Assembly: GCA_013823325.1 (NCBI GenBank)
Contig: PNLY01000056.1
Span: forward strand, 1-37,669
Length of the DNA: 37,669 nucleotides
Direction: 5' to 3'
Source: Methylobacterium sp.
GTDB lineage: Bacteria > Pseudomonadota > Alphaproteobacteria > Rhizobiales > Beijerinckiaceae
The notes below the pieces were generated by a model that was not told where the DNA came from, ran no database searches, and saw only the letters and a list, made by a program, of their open reading frames with translations. Each line of letters opens with the position of its first letter. Position 1 is the stretch's first letter. Positions 10,189 through 19,972 of this stretch are shown piece after piece. Both the position numbers and the translations under genes were made by a program.

Positions 10189-11763
10189 GTGAAGATCGGT
10201 TCGCCTAAGGAAATCTTCGCGGGTGAGGCGCGTGTCGCCATGACGCCCGACAGCGCGCTGCAACTCCAGAAACTGGGCTATGAGTGCCTCGTCGAAGCCG
10301 GAGCCGGCCTTGCCGCAGGCTTCACCGACGAGGCCTATCGGACCGCCGGGGTCAAGGTGGTCGACAGCGCCGCAGAACTCTGGGACGAAGCCGACATCAT
10401 TGCCAAGGTGCGCCCGCCAGAGACTGCGGAAGCCGAGCGGCTCAAGGCCGGCAAGACGCTGATCTCGTTCTTCTATCCCGCGCAGAACAAGGAGCTCCTG
10501 GAGCTCTGCAAGGATAAGGACGCGAACGTCATTGCCATGGACATGGTGCCGCGCATCTCGCGCGCCCAGAAGATGGATGCGCTCTCGTCCATGGCCAACA
10601 TCGCCGGCTACCGCGCCGTGATCGAGGCCGGCAACAATTTTGGCCGCTTCTTCACCGGCCAGATCACGGCCGCCGGCAAGGTGCCGCCAGCCAAGGTGCT
10701 GGTGGTCGGCGCCGGCGTCGCCGGTCTCGCCGCGATCGGCACCGCGACCTCGCTCGGCGCCATCACCTACGCCTTCGACGTCCGCCCGGAAGTGGCCGAG
10801 CAGATCAAATCGATGGGCGCTGAGTTCGTCTATCTGGACTTCAAGGGCCAGCAGCAGGACGGCGCCGCGACCGGCGGCTATGCCGCCCCGTCCAGCCCCG
10901 AGTTCCGCGAGGCCCAGCTCAAGAAGTTCCGCGAGCTCGCCCCGCAGATCGACATCGTTATCACCACGGCGCTGATCCCCGGCCGCGATGCGCCGGTGCT
11001 CTGGACCAAGGACATGGTCGAGGCGATGAAGCCCGGCTCGGTCATCGTCGACCTCGCTGCCGAGCGCGGCGGCAATTGCGAATTGACCAAGCCGGACGAG
11101 AAGATCGTCACGCCCAATGGCGTGACGATCGTCGGCTACACCGACTTCCCGAGCCGGATGGCGGCGCAGTCCTCGACGCTCTACGCCACCAATATCCGCC
11201 ACATGATGACGGACCTGACGCCGGCCAAGGACGGCAAGCCGGTCCACAACATGGAGGACGACGTCATCCGTGGCGCGACGGTGACCTTCGAGGGCGCCGT
11301 CACCTTCCCGCCGCCGCCGCCCAAGGTCGCCGCGATCGCGGCCCAGAAGCCGAAGGAGAAGGCCAAGGAGCTGACCCCGGAGGAGAAGCGGGCGCAGGAA
11401 GCGGCCGCCTTCAAGGCGCAGACCCAGTCCCAGCTGATGCTGCTCGGCGTCGGCACGGTGCTGATGCTGATCGTCGGCGCCTATGCGCCGGTGAGCTTCA
11501 TGAGCCATTTCATCGTCTTCGCCCTCGCCTGCTTCGTCGGCTTCCAGGTGATCTGGAACGTGTCGCATTCGCTGCACACGCCGCTGATGGCCGTCACCAA
11601 CGCGATCTCCGGCATCATCGTGCTCGGCGCGCTCTTGCAGATCGGCTCCTCCAGCTGGCTCGTCACCTTCCTGGCGATGATCTCGGTGCTGATCGCCTCC
11701 ATCAACATCGTCGGCGGCTTCCTGGTCACGCGCCGGATGCTCGCCATGTTCCAGAAGTCCTGA
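10189..11763 (+). CDS. pntA: NAD(P) transhydrogenase subunit alpha
   Basis: Alpha subunit (524 aa) of the proton-translocating transhydrogenase, which transfers hydride between NADH and NADP+ using the proton gradient. The NAD(H)-binding domain I shows the AlaDH/PNT N-terminal part ([20 protein letters not shown]), the loop near [23 protein letters not shown], and the Rossmann motif [18 protein letters not shown]. After a charged linker (about 375-405, rich in Lys/Glu) the C-terminus has three to four membrane helices. Domain I and the membrane part are fused, as in E. coli, whereas many alphaproteobacteria split them into pntAA and pntAB. The GTG start at 10189 is fixed by the strong AGGAGGGGG six bases upstream; longer upstream reading does not look coding. 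It is followed 10 bp later by pntB. Confidence 0.96.
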   Translation: MKIGSPKEIFAGEARVAMTPDSALQLQKLGYECLVEAGAGLAAGFTDEAYRTAGVKVVDSAAELWDEADIIAKVRPPETAEAERLKAGKTLISFFYPAQNKELLELCKDKDANVIAMDMVPRISRAQKMDALSSMANIAGYRAVIEAGNNFGRFFTGQITAAGKVPPAKVLVVGAGVAGLAAIGTATSLGAITYAFDVRPEVAEQIKSMGAEFVYLDFKGQQQDGAATGGYAAPSSPEFREAQLKKFRELAPQIDIVITTALIPGRDAPVLWTKDMVEAMKPGSVIVDLAAERGGNCELTKPDEKIVTPNGVTIVGYTDFPSRMAAQSSTLYATNIRHMMTDLTPAKDGKPVHNMEDDVIRGATVTFEGAVTFPPPPPKVAAIAAQKPKEKAKELTPEEKRAQEAAAFKAQTQSQLMLLGVGTVLMLIVGAYAPVSFMSHFIVFALACFVGFQVIWNVSHSLHTPLMAVTNAISGIIVLGALLQIGSSSWLVTFLAMISVLIASINIVGGFLVTRRMLAMFQKS

Positions 11764-11773
11764 GGGGGCCGCA

Positions 11774-13207
11774 GTGAGCATCGGAATCGTTTCTGCGGCC
11801 TACATCTCCGCCGCCATCCTGTTCATCCTCTCCCTCGGCGGCCTCTCGAACCAGGAAAGCGCCAAGCGCGCGGTCTGGTACGGCATCGTCGGCATGGCAC
11901 TCGCGGTCATCGCCACGGTCTTCGGCCCCGGCAGCGGCAAGCTCTGGCTCGTCATCGTCATGTTCGCCATCGCGGCCGCGATCGGCTGGCAGGTGGCGAT
12001 GAAGGTGCAGATGACGGAAATGCCGCAGCTGGTCGCGGCGCTGCACTCCTTCGTCGGCCTCGCAGCCGTGCTGATCGGCTTCAACGCCCATATCGAGCTC
12101 GCCGCGGTGATGAAGCTCGATGCGGTCGCCCGCGAGGCGCTGACGGGCTTTGCCGGCGTGCTGGCGCACAAGACCGGGGTCGAGATCTCGATCCTGAAGG
12201 TCGAGGTCTTCCTCGGCGTCTTCATCGGCGCGGTCACCTTCACCGGCTCGATCATCGCCTTCGGCAAGCTCGCCGGAAAGGTCGACGGCAAGGCCAAGAA
12301 GCTGCCCGGCGGCCACATGCTCAATGCCGGCGCCGCCGCGCTCTCGCTCCTGCTGCTGATCCTTTATGTGCAGGGGGCCGGCTTCTGGGCCCTCTTCCTG
12401 ATGACCCTGCTCGCCTTCTTCATCGGCTACCACCTGATCATGGGCATCGGCGGCGCCGACATGCCCGTCGTGGTCTCGATGCTGAACAGCTATTCGGGCT
12501 GGGCGGCGGCGGCGATCGGCTTCACGCTCGGCAACGACCTCCTGATCGTCGTCGGCGCGCTGGTCGGCTCGTCGGGCGCGATCTTGTCCTACATCATGTG
12601 CAAGGCGATGAACCGCTCCTTCATCTCGGTCATCCTCGGCGGCTTCGGCAACACCACCGGACCGGCGCAGGCGATCGAGGGCGAGCAGATCGCCATCGAC
12701 GTCGACGGCGTCGCCACTGCGCTGAACGACGCCGACAGCGTCATCATCGTGCCCGGCTACGGCATGGCGGTGGCGCAGGCGCAGCAATCGGTCTCGGAGC
12801 TGACCCGCAAGCTGCGGGCCGCCGGCAAGGAGGTGCGCTTCGCCATCCACCCGGTGGCCGGGCGCCTGCCGGGCCATATGAACGTGCTGCTCGCCGAGGC
12901 GAAGGTGCCCTACGACATCGTGCTTGAGATGGACGAGATCAACGAGGACTTCCCGAACACGGACGTCGCGATCGTCATCGGCTCGAACGACATCGTCAAT
13001 CCGGCGGCGCAGGAGGATCCGAACTCGCCGATCGCCGGCATGCCGGTGCTCGAGGTCTGGAAGGCGAAGCAGGTCTTCGTCTCCAAGCGCGGCCAGGGCA
13101 CGGGCTACTCCGGCATCGAGAACCCGCTCTTCTACAAGGAGAACACCCGGATGTTCTACGGCGACGCCAAGAAGAGCCTCGACGAACTGCTGCCCAAGAT
13201 CGCCTGA
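11774..13207 (+). CDS. pntB: NAD(P) transhydrogenase subunit beta
   Basis: Beta subunit (477 aa) of the same inner-membrane enzyme; it carries most of the proton channel (multiple helices, about residues 1-275) and the NADP(H)-binding domain III (about 290-477). Domain III shows the [10 protein letters not shown] nucleotide motif, the [18 protein letters not shown] segment and the [16 protein letters not shown] motif that closes over NADP(H). The start is GTG at 11774 with TGAGGGGG just upstream, overlapping the end of pntA, so the two are translated from one transcript. A bidirectional terminator lies 30 bp after the stop. The complex is expected to supply NADPH for biosynthesis and redox defence. 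Confidence 0.97.
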   Translation: MSIGIVSAAYISAAILFILSLGGLSNQESAKRAVWYGIVGMALAVIATVFGPGSGKLWLVIVMFAIAAAIGWQVAMKVQMTEMPQLVAALHSFVGLAAVLIGFNAHIELAAVMKLDAVAREALTGFAGVLAHKTGVEISILKVEVFLGVFIGAVTFTGSIIAFGKLAGKVDGKAKKLPGGHMLNAGAAALSLLLLILYVQGAGFWALFLMTLLAFFIGYHLIMGIGGADMPVVVSMLNSYSGWAAAAIGFTLGNDLLIVVGALVGSSGAILSYIMCKAMNRSFISVILGGFGNTTGPAQAIEGEQIAIDVDGVATALNDADSVIIVPGYGMAVAQAQQSVSELTRKLRAAGKEVRFAIHPVAGRLPGHMNVLLAEAKVPYDIVLEMDEINEDFPNTDVAIVIGSNDIVNPAAQEDPNSPIAGMPVLEVWKAKQVFVSKRGQGTGYSGIENPLFYKENTRMFYGDAKKSLDELLPKIA

Positions 13208-13237
13208 TCTCACAGGCCGGACGGCGGGCAGAAACAG

Positions 13238-13277
13238 AAAAGCCCGCCCGGCGACAGCGCCGGGCGGGCTCTCTTTT
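13238..13277. terminator. Bidirectional intrinsic terminator between pntB and scoB
   Basis: A 13-bp perfect stem (AGCCCGCCCGGCG with its complement, 13241-13270) has an ACAG loop. It is flanked by CTCTTTT on the plus strand and by AAAAG (giving CTTTT on the minus strand), so it can end both convergent operons. Confidence 0.9.
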
Positions 13278-13292
13278 GCGTGAAAGTGATGC

Positions 13293-13955
13293 TTAGGCGG
13301 CTTTCGCCAGCTCCGGCGCCACAGTGAAGGGCGCAGCCGTCTTGGCCTTGACCTCGTCGAGCGTCACATCCGGCGCCAGCTCGATCAGGGTGAGCCCGCC
13401 GCCCTTGGCCTTGTCGCAGGCCATGACGCAGAGGTCGGTGATGATCAGGTCGACCACGCCCTGCCCGGTCAGCGGCAGCGAGCAGCGCTCCAGCACCTTG
13501 GATTCGCCTGCCTTGTTGGCGTGATCCATCACCACGATGACCTTCTTGACGCCGGCGACGAGGTCCATCGCGCCGCCCATGCCCTTCACCATCTTGCCGG
13601 GAATGGTCCAGTTGGCGATGTCGCCATTCGCCGCCACTTCCATGGCGCCGAGGATGGTGAGGTCGATATGCCCGCCGCGGATCATCGCGAACGAGTCGGC
13701 CGAGGAGAAGAAGCTCGAGCTCGGCAGGAGCGTGATCGTCTGCTTGCCGGCATTGATCAGGTCGGGATCGGCCTCGCCCTCATAGGGGAAGGGGCCGATG
13801 CCGAGCAGGCCGTTCTCCGACTGGAGCGTCACGTCGACGCCCTCGGGGATGTAGTTCGCCACCAGCGTCGGGATGCCGATGCCGAGATTGACGTAGAAGC
13901 CATCCTTCAGCTCCTTGGCGGCGCGGGCAGCCACCTGTTCACGGGTCCAGGCCAT
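13293..13955 (-). CDS. scoB: 3-oxoacid CoA-transferase subunit B (SCOT beta; pca cluster)
   Basis: Beta subunit (220 aa) of a class I CoA-transferase that moves CoA from succinyl-CoA to a 3-oxoacid. The catalytic glutamate motif SENGLLGIG and the GGHIDLTILGAMEVAANGDIANW segment are both present. The start ATG at 13955 overlaps the stop of scoA by one base (TGATG), indicating translational coupling; an open frame extends far upstream but is only the shadow of scoA. Because the operon begins with a 3-oxoadipyl-CoA thiolase and faces pcaQ, the physiological substrate is probably 3-oxoadipate (PcaJ role), although the sequence looks closer to ScoB (acetoacetate) proteins. Which substrate it uses is open. 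Confidence 0.92.
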   Translation of the reverse strand: MAWTREQVAARAAKELKDGFYVNLGIGIPTLVANYIPEGVDVTLQSENGLLGIGPFPYEGEADPDLINAGKQTITLLPSSSFFSSADSFAMIRGGHIDLTILGAMEVAANGDIANWTIPGKMVKGMGGAMDLVAGVKKVIVVMDHANKAGESKVLERCSLPLTGQGVVDLIITDLCVMACDKAKGGGLTLIELAPDVTLDEVKAKTAAPFTVAPELAKAA

Positions 13956-14665
13956 CAGGCAGTCTCCCTCTTGCGCTCGGTGAGCTTCTCGATCTTCTTC
14001 TCGTTGATCGTGCTCTTGATCAGGCGGTCGACATAGATGCCGGGCGTATGGATCGCCTCGGGATCGAGCGAACCGACCGGGACGATCTCCTCGACCTCGG
14101 CCACCGTCACCTTGCCGGCGGTCGCCATGTTCGGGTTGAAGTTGCGTGCGGTGCGCCGGTAGACGAGGTTGCCGGCCGTGTCGGCCTTCCAGGCCTTGAC
14201 GATGGCGAGATCGGCCCGCAGCCAGGTCTCGCGGACATAGAGCTGCCCTTCGAACTCCTCGACCGGCTTGCCCTCGGCGACGACGGTGCCGACGCCGGTG
14301 CGGGTATAGAAGGCGGGAATGCCTGCACCGCCGGCACGGATGCGCTCGGCCAGCGTGCCTTGCGGGTTGAGTTCCAGTTCGAGCTCGCCGGAGAGGTATT
14401 GCTGCTCGAACAGCTTGTTCTCGCCGACATAGGACGCGATCATCTTCTTGATCTGCCGCGTCTGCAGCAGCATCCACAGGCCGAAGCCGTCGGCGCCGGC
14501 ATTGTTCGAGATCACGGTGAGGTTCTTCACGCCGGAATCGCGGATCTGCGGGATCAGGCTCTCGGGATTGCCCGACAGGCCGAAGCCGCCGGACATGATC
14601 GTCATCCCGTCGAACAGCAGCCCGTCGAGGGCCGCCGCGGGGCTGTCATAGACCTTCTGCGTCAT
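13955..14665 (-). CDS. scoA: 3-oxoacid CoA-transferase subunit A (SCOT alpha; pca cluster)
   Basis: Alpha subunit (236 aa), partner of the beta subunit encoded directly downstream. Family motifs are [17 protein letters not shown] near the N-terminus (the glycine-rich CoA-binding loop), [30 protein letters not shown], and the C-terminal [10 protein letters not shown]. The segment [18 protein letters not shown] is typical of ScoA-type subunits, while rhizobial PcaI proteins as I remember them have a different sequence there. The ATG at 14665 is preceded by AAAGGGAG. It follows pcaF by 45 bp in the order pcaF-scoA-scoB. In the pathway it would activate 3-oxoadipate to its CoA ester for PcaF. Confidence 0.92.
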   Translation of the reverse strand: MTQKVYDSPAAALDGLLFDGMTIMSGGFGLSGNPESLIPQIRDSGVKNLTVISNNAGADGFGLWMLLQTRQIKKMIASYVGENKLFEQQYLSGELELELNPQGTLAERIRAGGAGIPAFYTRTGVGTVVAEGKPVEEFEGQLYVRETWLRADLAIVKAWKADTAGNLVYRRTARNFNPNMATAGKVTVAEVEEIVPVGSLDPEAIHTPGIYVDRLIKSTINEKKIEKLTERKRETA

Positions 14666-14710
14666 TCAGTTTCACTCCCTTTGTCGTTTGGTTGCCCCGG
14701 CAACTTGCCG

Positions 14711-15919
<1,209 letters not shown>

Positions 15920-16055
15920 GCGGGAAAACCCTTGTTGTTTCCTCAAAGTCCACTCGTCGCCGGACGCGACGAAGGCGATTGTCTTCTTGCCTTGGCCGCC
16001 GGTGCCAAAGCTGCCGGCGCTGCCTGTGCCGGGAATATGCAGCAGCGAAACTCTT

Positions 16056-16084
16056 ATGTTAAATGAAATCACTGCCTAGGATAA
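16056..16084 (-). promoter_or_regulatory. Possible activator-dependent promoter of pcaF-scoAB
   Basis: On the minus strand a -35-like TTATCC (16079-16084) and a -10-like TAACAT (16056-16061) are 17 bp apart. The -35 is poor and abuts the PcaQ-type operator, as expected for a promoter that needs an LTTR activator. The assignment is inference from spacing. Confidence 0.35.
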
Positions 16085-16099
16085 TAACTGGGGGGTTAT
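16084..16099. promoter_or_regulatory. PcaQ-type operator ATAACT-N4-GGTTAT
   Basis: An interrupted dyad (ATAACT, GGGG, GGTTAT) lies 7 bp before the pcaQ ATG and about 165 bp before pcaF. It matches, from memory, the rhizobial PcaQ site ATAACC-N4-GGTTAA closely. It overlaps a GATAAT -10-like hexamer for pcaQ (16080-16085), which would allow autorepression, and touches the putative pcaF -35. Confidence 0.65.
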
Positions 16100-16105
16100 C
16101 GAGCC

Positions 16106-17068
16106 ATGGCTGAGCCACTCCTGTCAGCGATGGATCGGCGGATCAAGTTCCGCCACCTCCGTTGCTTCATCGAGGTCGCGCGGCTGAAGAGCGTCGTCAA
16201 GGCGGCTGCGGTGCTTCATGTCAGCCAGCCCGCGATCTCCAAGACCGTGCAGGAGCTCGAAGAGCTCCTGGGCGTGACCCTGTTCGAGCCCAATCGCCGG
16301 ACCATGCTGCTCACCGGCGCCGGCGAGATATTCCTGCGCTATGCCAGCGCCAGCGTCACGGCTCTGAAGCAGGGCGTGCGGATGATCGGCGGCGACGAGA
16401 TGTCGCCGGAGCATGCCTTCACCGTCGGGGCGCTGCCGACGGCCTCGGCCCGGATCCTGCCGGCGACCATCGCCCATGTGACGCAACGCTATGAGCGCCT
16501 GAGGCCCCGGGTCGTGACCGGGGCAAACGACGTGCTCATGACGCAGCTGCGGCTCGGCGACCTCGATCTCGTCATCGGGCGCATGGCCGCGCCGGAGACG
16601 ATGACAGGCTTCAATTTCGAGCACCTCTATTCCGAGCGGATCGGCCTGGTGGTCCGGCCGGAGCACCCCTTGCTCGATGCGAAGGCTTTCGCCCCGGCCG
16701 CGATCGCGCAGCATCAATTGCTCATGCCGCCGCCGGGCTCGGTGATCAGCTCGACGGTCGAGCGCTACATGATCGCCAATTCGATCCAACCACGCTCGGG
16801 CGTGATCGAGACCGTCTCCGACTCCTTCGCCCGCGGCTATCTCAGGCAGACCGACGCGATCTGGTTCATTTCAGAAGGTGTGGTCGCCGAGGACGTCGCC
16901 AGCGGCCAGCTCGCCTTGCTGCCGGCCCATACCGAGGACACGCTGGGGCCGGTCGGCCTGACCACGCGTGCCGACGCCGTCCTGTCCCTGTCGGCCCAGA
17001 TCTTCATCGCGGCGCTGCGGGAGATCGCCGCCGGCTGGCGCTCGGGGGAGCGGGCCGAAAGCCCCTGA
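16106..17068 (+). CDS. pcaQ: pca operon LysR-type regulator PcaQ
   Basis: LTTR of 320 aa that in rhizobia activates protocatechuate (pca) genes in response to beta-carboxy-cis,cis-muconate or gamma-carboxymuconolactone. The segment RRIKFRHLRCFIEVARLKSVVKAAAVLHVSQPAISKTVQELEELLG contains the helix-turn-helix, and the effector domain motifs VGALPTASARILP, GDLDLVIGRMAAPE and FEHLYSERIGLVVRPEHPLL are diagnostic of PcaQ. The ATG at 16130 (MDRRIKFRHL) aligns better with Agrobacterium PcaQ and is a real alternative start, since the G-rich stretch before 16106 belongs to the operator. The gene is divergent from pcaF-scoAB, a likely target. Other pca genes (pcaGHBCD) are not in the window. Confidence 0.92.
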   Translation: MAEPLLSAMDRRIKFRHLRCFIEVARLKSVVKAAAVLHVSQPAISKTVQELEELLGVTLFEPNRRTMLLTGAGEIFLRYASASVTALKQGVRMIGGDEMSPEHAFTVGALPTASARILPATIAHVTQRYERLRPRVVTGANDVLMTQLRLGDLDLVIGRMAAPETMTGFNFEHLYSERIGLVVRPEHPLLDAKAFAPAAIAQHQLLMPPPGSVISSTVERYMIANSIQPRSGVIETVSDSFARGYLRQTDAIWFISEGVVAEDVASGQLALLPAHTEDTLGPVGLTTRADAVLSLSAQIFIAALREIAAGWRSGERAESP

Positions 17069-17094
17069 GGTCGAGCTGAATCGCTCGGGCGACC

Positions 17095-17138
17095 GGAATC
17101 GTCTCTTCTGGCCGCGAGTCGTCGGCCGAAACGATTCC
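17095..17138. repeat. Two-step hairpin between convergent pcaQ and gapR
   Basis: An outer perfect 8-bp arm pair (GGAATCGT at 17095-17102, ACGATTCC at 17131-17138) encloses an inner 5-bp pair (GGCCG at 17110-17114, CGGCC at 17123-17127). It lies between two convergent gene ends. It lacks a T-run, so it is a Rho-independent terminator only doubtfully; it may be a dispersed repeat. Confidence 0.5.
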
Positions 17139-17155
17139 AGTTTGATCATGACATG

Positions 17156-17185
17156 ATGCGCGAAGGCTCGATGCGCGAAGGCTCG
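17156..17185. repeat. Tandem 15-bp direct repeat
   Basis: The 15-mer ATGCGCGAAGGCTCG occurs twice head to tail (17156-17170 and 17171-17185). The second copy continues into CGCAT, giving the hairpin ATGCGCGA-AGGC-TCGCGCAT, 3' to the gapR stop. The function is unknown; it may help end the gapR transcript. Confidence 0.7.
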
Positions 17186-17195
17186 CGCATCCGTC

Positions 17196-17438
17196 TCAGG
17201 CGCTCTCGCCGACCGCCTGCAGATAGAGGTCGAGGATCGCCTCCTCCTCCTTGCGCTCGTCGAGGTCGCGCTTGCGCAGCGCGATCACCTTGCGCAGTAC
17301 CTTGACGTCGTAGCCGTTGCCCTTAGCCTCGGCATAGACCTCCTTGATGTCGTCGGCGATCGTCTTCTTCTCTTCCTCGAGCCGCTCGATGCGCTGCACG
17401 ATGCTCTTGAGCTGATCGCCTGCAACCGGATCGTCCAT
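17196..17438 (-). CDS. gapR: GapR family nucleoid-associated protein (DUF2312)
   Basis: Small DNA-binding protein of 80 aa. In Caulobacter, GapR binds overtwisted DNA ahead of replication forks and highly transcribed genes and helps topoisomerases. The whole sequence is family-like: [34 protein letters not shown] at about residues 8-41, then [14 protein letters not shown] and the ending [11 protein letters not shown]. It is coiled-coil in character. ATG 17438 ([12 protein letters not shown]) was chosen over an in-frame start 14 codons upstream because the upstream residues are unlike the family and a GAAGGG lies ten bases before it. It precedes the metabolic cluster on the opposite strand, an arrangement typical of Rhizobiales. 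Confidence 0.93.
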   Translation of the reverse strand: MDDPVAGDQLKSIVQRIERLEEEKKTIADDIKEVYAEAKGNGYDVKVLRKVIALRKRDLDERKEEEAILDLYLQAVGESA

Positions 17439-17526
17439 TCTCAAAACCCTTCTTCGGAAATTGGCCGCAGGGGTTCGCAAGGATGGGCGGCGAGGTCAAG
17501 CCAGAACGGCCCGCAGTTCACATCTC

Positions 17527-17579
17527 TAGAGCATTGCGCGAAAAAGTGGGTACCGGTTTTTCGCGTAAGCAATGCTCTA
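17527..17579. repeat. Dispersed palindromic element, copy 1
   Basis: A 53-bp imperfect palindrome begins with TAGAGCATTGC and ends with GCAATGCTCTA, with internal arms GCGAAAAA and TTTTTCGC around GTGGGTACCGG. It sits in the gap between the start of gapR and the end of the N-formylglutamate amidohydrolase gene. This type of palindrome is scattered through many Rhizobiales genomes. A related half-copy lies at 18556-18585. Confidence 0.8.
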
Positions 17580-17622
17580 AACTCTGAGAATCGATGACGT
17601 TTTTCGCATTTTGACGGAGCCG

Positions 17623-18417
17623 TCAGAATGCGACGTGATCTCGCGCCGCAGCCAGCGCTCCCGGCAGCAATCGCGCCAACCTGAAGCCCCAGGCACGGGC
17701 GGCATGTGGTTCGCCGATCAGGTCCTGCCTGATCTCGATCAGCGCGTCGAGGAGGCCGCGGCGCGTGGCATGGCGGTCGATCGTGTCGCCCGGCAGGCCG
17801 CCATTATAGGGCTCGTTGTCGCCGACGATCAGATCGCCCTCCGCCTGCAGCGCAGCGATCAGCGCCTGCGCGAGCCGCCCTTCTCTGTCCCAGAGCACGC
17901 CGGCATGCCAGGGCCGCGGCACGCCCTTCCAGAAGGGTGTGAACGAGTGCAGCGAGACGATCGCCGGCGGATGGCCGGCCGCGAGCGCCGCCTCGACCGC
18001 GGCGTCGATGGCCGCGTCATAGGGCGCGTAATAGCGCATGATCCGCTCGGCGATGCCGGCTTCGTCGATGCGGGCATTGCCCGGCACGATCGCGCCATCG
18101 GAGATCCGCATCACCAGGGTCGGGTCGTCTCGGCCACGATTGGGATCGATCAGCAGGCGCGAGAAATTGCTGAGCACGGCGGGAGCGCCGAGTGCCTGCG
18201 CCATCGCGCGCGTCATCTCGGCCGCGCCGATGTCGTACGCGATGTGGCGTTCGAGCTGCTGCGGCGGCAGACCGAGCAGGTTCAGCTCGGCCGGGATCGC
18301 ATTCGTCGCATGGTCGCAGAGCAGCAGGACGCCCGTCGCCGGATCGCCGGGAATGATCTCGACATCGCCGGGCTGCCGCGCCGGAACACCGCCCTGCAAG
18401 CCCTCGTCCGCACGCAT
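17623..18417 (-). CDS. N-formylglutamate amidohydrolase family protein
   Basis: FGase-family (PF05013) hydrolase of 264 aa, predicted to release formate from N-formyl-L-glutamate or a related N-acyl amino acid. Family motifs are VLLLCDHATNAIP with the metal-binding aspartate and histidine, a following HIAYDIGA segment, SRLLIDPNR, and IVSLHSFTP with a second conserved histidine. The open frame extends to 18579, but those codons run through repeat DNA; two adjacent ATGs at 18420 and 18417 fit, and the second has GAGG five bases upstream. No hut genes are nearby, so a histidine-degradation role (HutG) is not supported by context. It is flanked by related palindromic repeats on both sides. Confidence 0.88.
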   Translation of the reverse strand: MRADEGLQGGVPARQPGDVEIIPGDPATGVLLLCDHATNAIPAELNLLGLPPQQLERHIAYDIGAAEMTRAMAQALGAPAVLSNFSRLLIDPNRGRDDPTLVMRISDGAIVPGNARIDEAGIAERIMRYYAPYDAAIDAAVEAALAAGHPPAIVSLHSFTPFWKGVPRPWHAGVLWDREGRLAQALIAALQAEGDLIVGDNEPYNGGLPGDTIDRHATRRGLLDALIEIRQDLIGEPHAARAWGFRLARLLPGALAAARDHVAF

Positions 18418-18555
18418 CATGACCTCGGACCATCCCGTCACATCGCGAGCTTTGCCCACGCCCGCGCGGCATAGCGCGCTTTCGGCTTGCCTGGAACGAC
18501 GCGCGACAAGAATTCCAGCGACCACTACATCCTGGAACATATCCTGATCGCAAAT

Positions 18556-18585
18556 CCGGTATCCACTTTCACCGGACATGCTCTA
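18556..18585 (-). repeat. Dispersed palindromic element, half-copy 2 (inverted)
   Basis: Read on the minus strand this 30-mer matches the first 30 bases of the element at 17527-17556 at 23 positions, including TAGAGCAT at the start and TACCGG at the end. It is in inverse orientation, so the two copies flank the amidohydrolase gene. The second half of the palindrome is missing here. Confidence 0.7.
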
Positions 18586-18652
18586 GTAAGGGGCCGATAA
18601 GGGGCTAAGACGAAAGTCGAGTGCCAGCAGCAGATTCGCACGGGGAAGACGC

Positions 18653-19972
18653 TTGGAGCAGCGGCAGGACGCAATCGCGGAGCGGCATCGGATCGCCCGC
18701 CGGATCTTCGACGCGGCCGTGGACAGAGCCCATCCGCGCAGCTGGCTCGCCGCGCATCTGCCTCCGCCGCCGCCTAACGGGCGCCTGATCCTGCTCGCCG
18801 CCGGCAAGGCCGCGGGCAGCATGACGCAGCTGGCGGAGGCGTATTATCTCGATGCGCTGAGGCTGCCGCCCGAGCGCCTCCTCGGCCATGCCGTCGCCCG
18901 CCACGGCTATGAGGCACAGACCCGCCATATCCCGATGCTGGCCGCCGGCCACCCCGTGCCCGACGAGGGCAGCATAACCAGCGCGACACGCGCGCTCGAA
19001 CTCGCCGCCTCCGCCACCGCCGACGATCTCGTCCTGGTGCTGCTCTCCGGCGGCGGCTCGGCCAACTGGGTCGCACCGGCCGGCGCGCTGGCGCTGGCCG
19101 AGAAGCAGGCGGTCAACAAGGCATTGCTGCGCTCGGGCGCGCCGATCGGCGAGATGAACATCGTCCGCAAGCGGCTCTCGCGCATCAAGGGCGGCCGGCT
19201 CGCCCTCGCCGCCGCACCGGGGAAGCTGCTCACCCTCGCCGTCTCCGACGTGCCGCATGACGACCCCGCCGCGATCGCCTCTGGCCCGACCGTCCCGGAT
19301 CCGAGCACGATGGCCGATGCCCGCACCATCGCCGCCCGCTACGGGTTGACATTGCCTCCGGCCGCGCAGGCTCTGCTCGCCGACGATGCCAGCGAGACGC
19401 CCAAGCCGGGCGATCCCGCCTTCGCCGGCAGCGAATACCGCATCGTCGCCCGCCCGGCCGACGCCATCGCCGCAGCGGTCAAGGCTGCCGCCGAAGCCGG
19501 TTACGAGCCGATCGATCTCGGCCCCGATCTGGAAGGCGAGGCGCGCGACGTCGCGGCCGCCCAGTCGAAGCGTGCACGCGAGCTCAAGGCTGCCGGCCGC
19601 CGCGCCGCGCTGATCTCCGGCGGCGAGCTCACCGTCACCATCGCAGGCAATGGCCGCGGCGGCCCGAACCAGGAATTCGCGCTCGCCCTGGCGATCGCGC
19701 TCGCCGGCGAGCCCGGCATCGTTGCGCTCTCCGGCGACACCGACGGCACCGATGGCGGCGGCGGCGAGGCGACCGACCCGGCCGGCGCCGTGATCGACGA
19801 GACGACGCTGGCACGCGCCCGCGCTCTTGGCCTCGATCCTGCCCAATCGCTGACCCAGAACGACTCGACCGGTTTCTTCTCGGCTCTCGGCGACCTGTTG
19901 CAGACCGGCCCGACCCTGACCAATGTCAACGATTGCCGCGTGATTCTGATCGACCCAAGAACCAATTCATGA
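18653..19972 (+). CDS. Glycerate 2-kinase, MOFRL family (GckA/TtuD type)
   Basis: Kinase of 439 aa that phosphorylates D-glycerate to 2-phosphoglycerate with ATP. The N-terminal DUF4147 domain shows AAGKAAGSM, GHPVPDEGS, the LVLLSGGGSANW loop and KRLSRIKGGRLA; the C-terminal MOFRL domain shows SGGELTVTIAGNGRGGPNQEFALALA and LSGDTDGTDGGG. The best start is TTG at 18653 with CGGGGAAG seven bases upstream; no ATG or GTG nearby in frame gives the full N-terminus. Its stop overlaps the next ATG (ATGA), so translation is coupled to the DUF1036 gene, and pyruvate kinase follows. With enolase the cluster would channel glycerate into PEP and pyruvate. Confidence 0.92.
   Translation: MEQRQDAIAERHRIARRIFDAAVDRAHPRSWLAAHLPPPPPNGRLILLAAGKAAGSMTQLAEAYYLDALRLPPERLLGHAVARHGYEAQTRHIPMLAAGHPVPDEGSITSATRALELAASATADDLVLVLLSGGGSANWVAPAGALALAEKQAVNKALLRSGAPIGEMNIVRKRLSRIKGGRLALAAAPGKLLTLAVSDVPHDDPAAIASGPTVPDPSTMADARTIAARYGLTLPPAAQALLADDASETPKPGDPAFAGSEYRIVARPADAIAAAVKAAAEAGYEPIDLGPDLEGEARDVAAAQSKRARELKAAGRRAALISGGELTVTIAGNGRGGPNQEFALALAIALAGEPGIVALSGDTDGTDGGGGEATDPAGAVIDETTLARARALGLDPAQSLTQNDSTGFFSALGDLLQTGPTLTNVNDCRVILIDPRTNS

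Noticed and set aside
9832..11781. A long open frame antisense to pntA, and similar long antisense frames over other genes (5539-7254, 11726-13213, 18605-19846, 20431-21978)
   Set aside because: All overlap genes with unmistakable family motifs and themselves show His/Asp/Arg/Gly-rich nonsense sequence typical of third-position GC bias.
18421..18579. N-terminal extension of the formylglutamate amidohydrolase to 18579
   Set aside because: The extra codons are unlike the family and their start lies in the dispersed repeat; ATGs at 18417/18420 with GAGG upstream explain the gene better.
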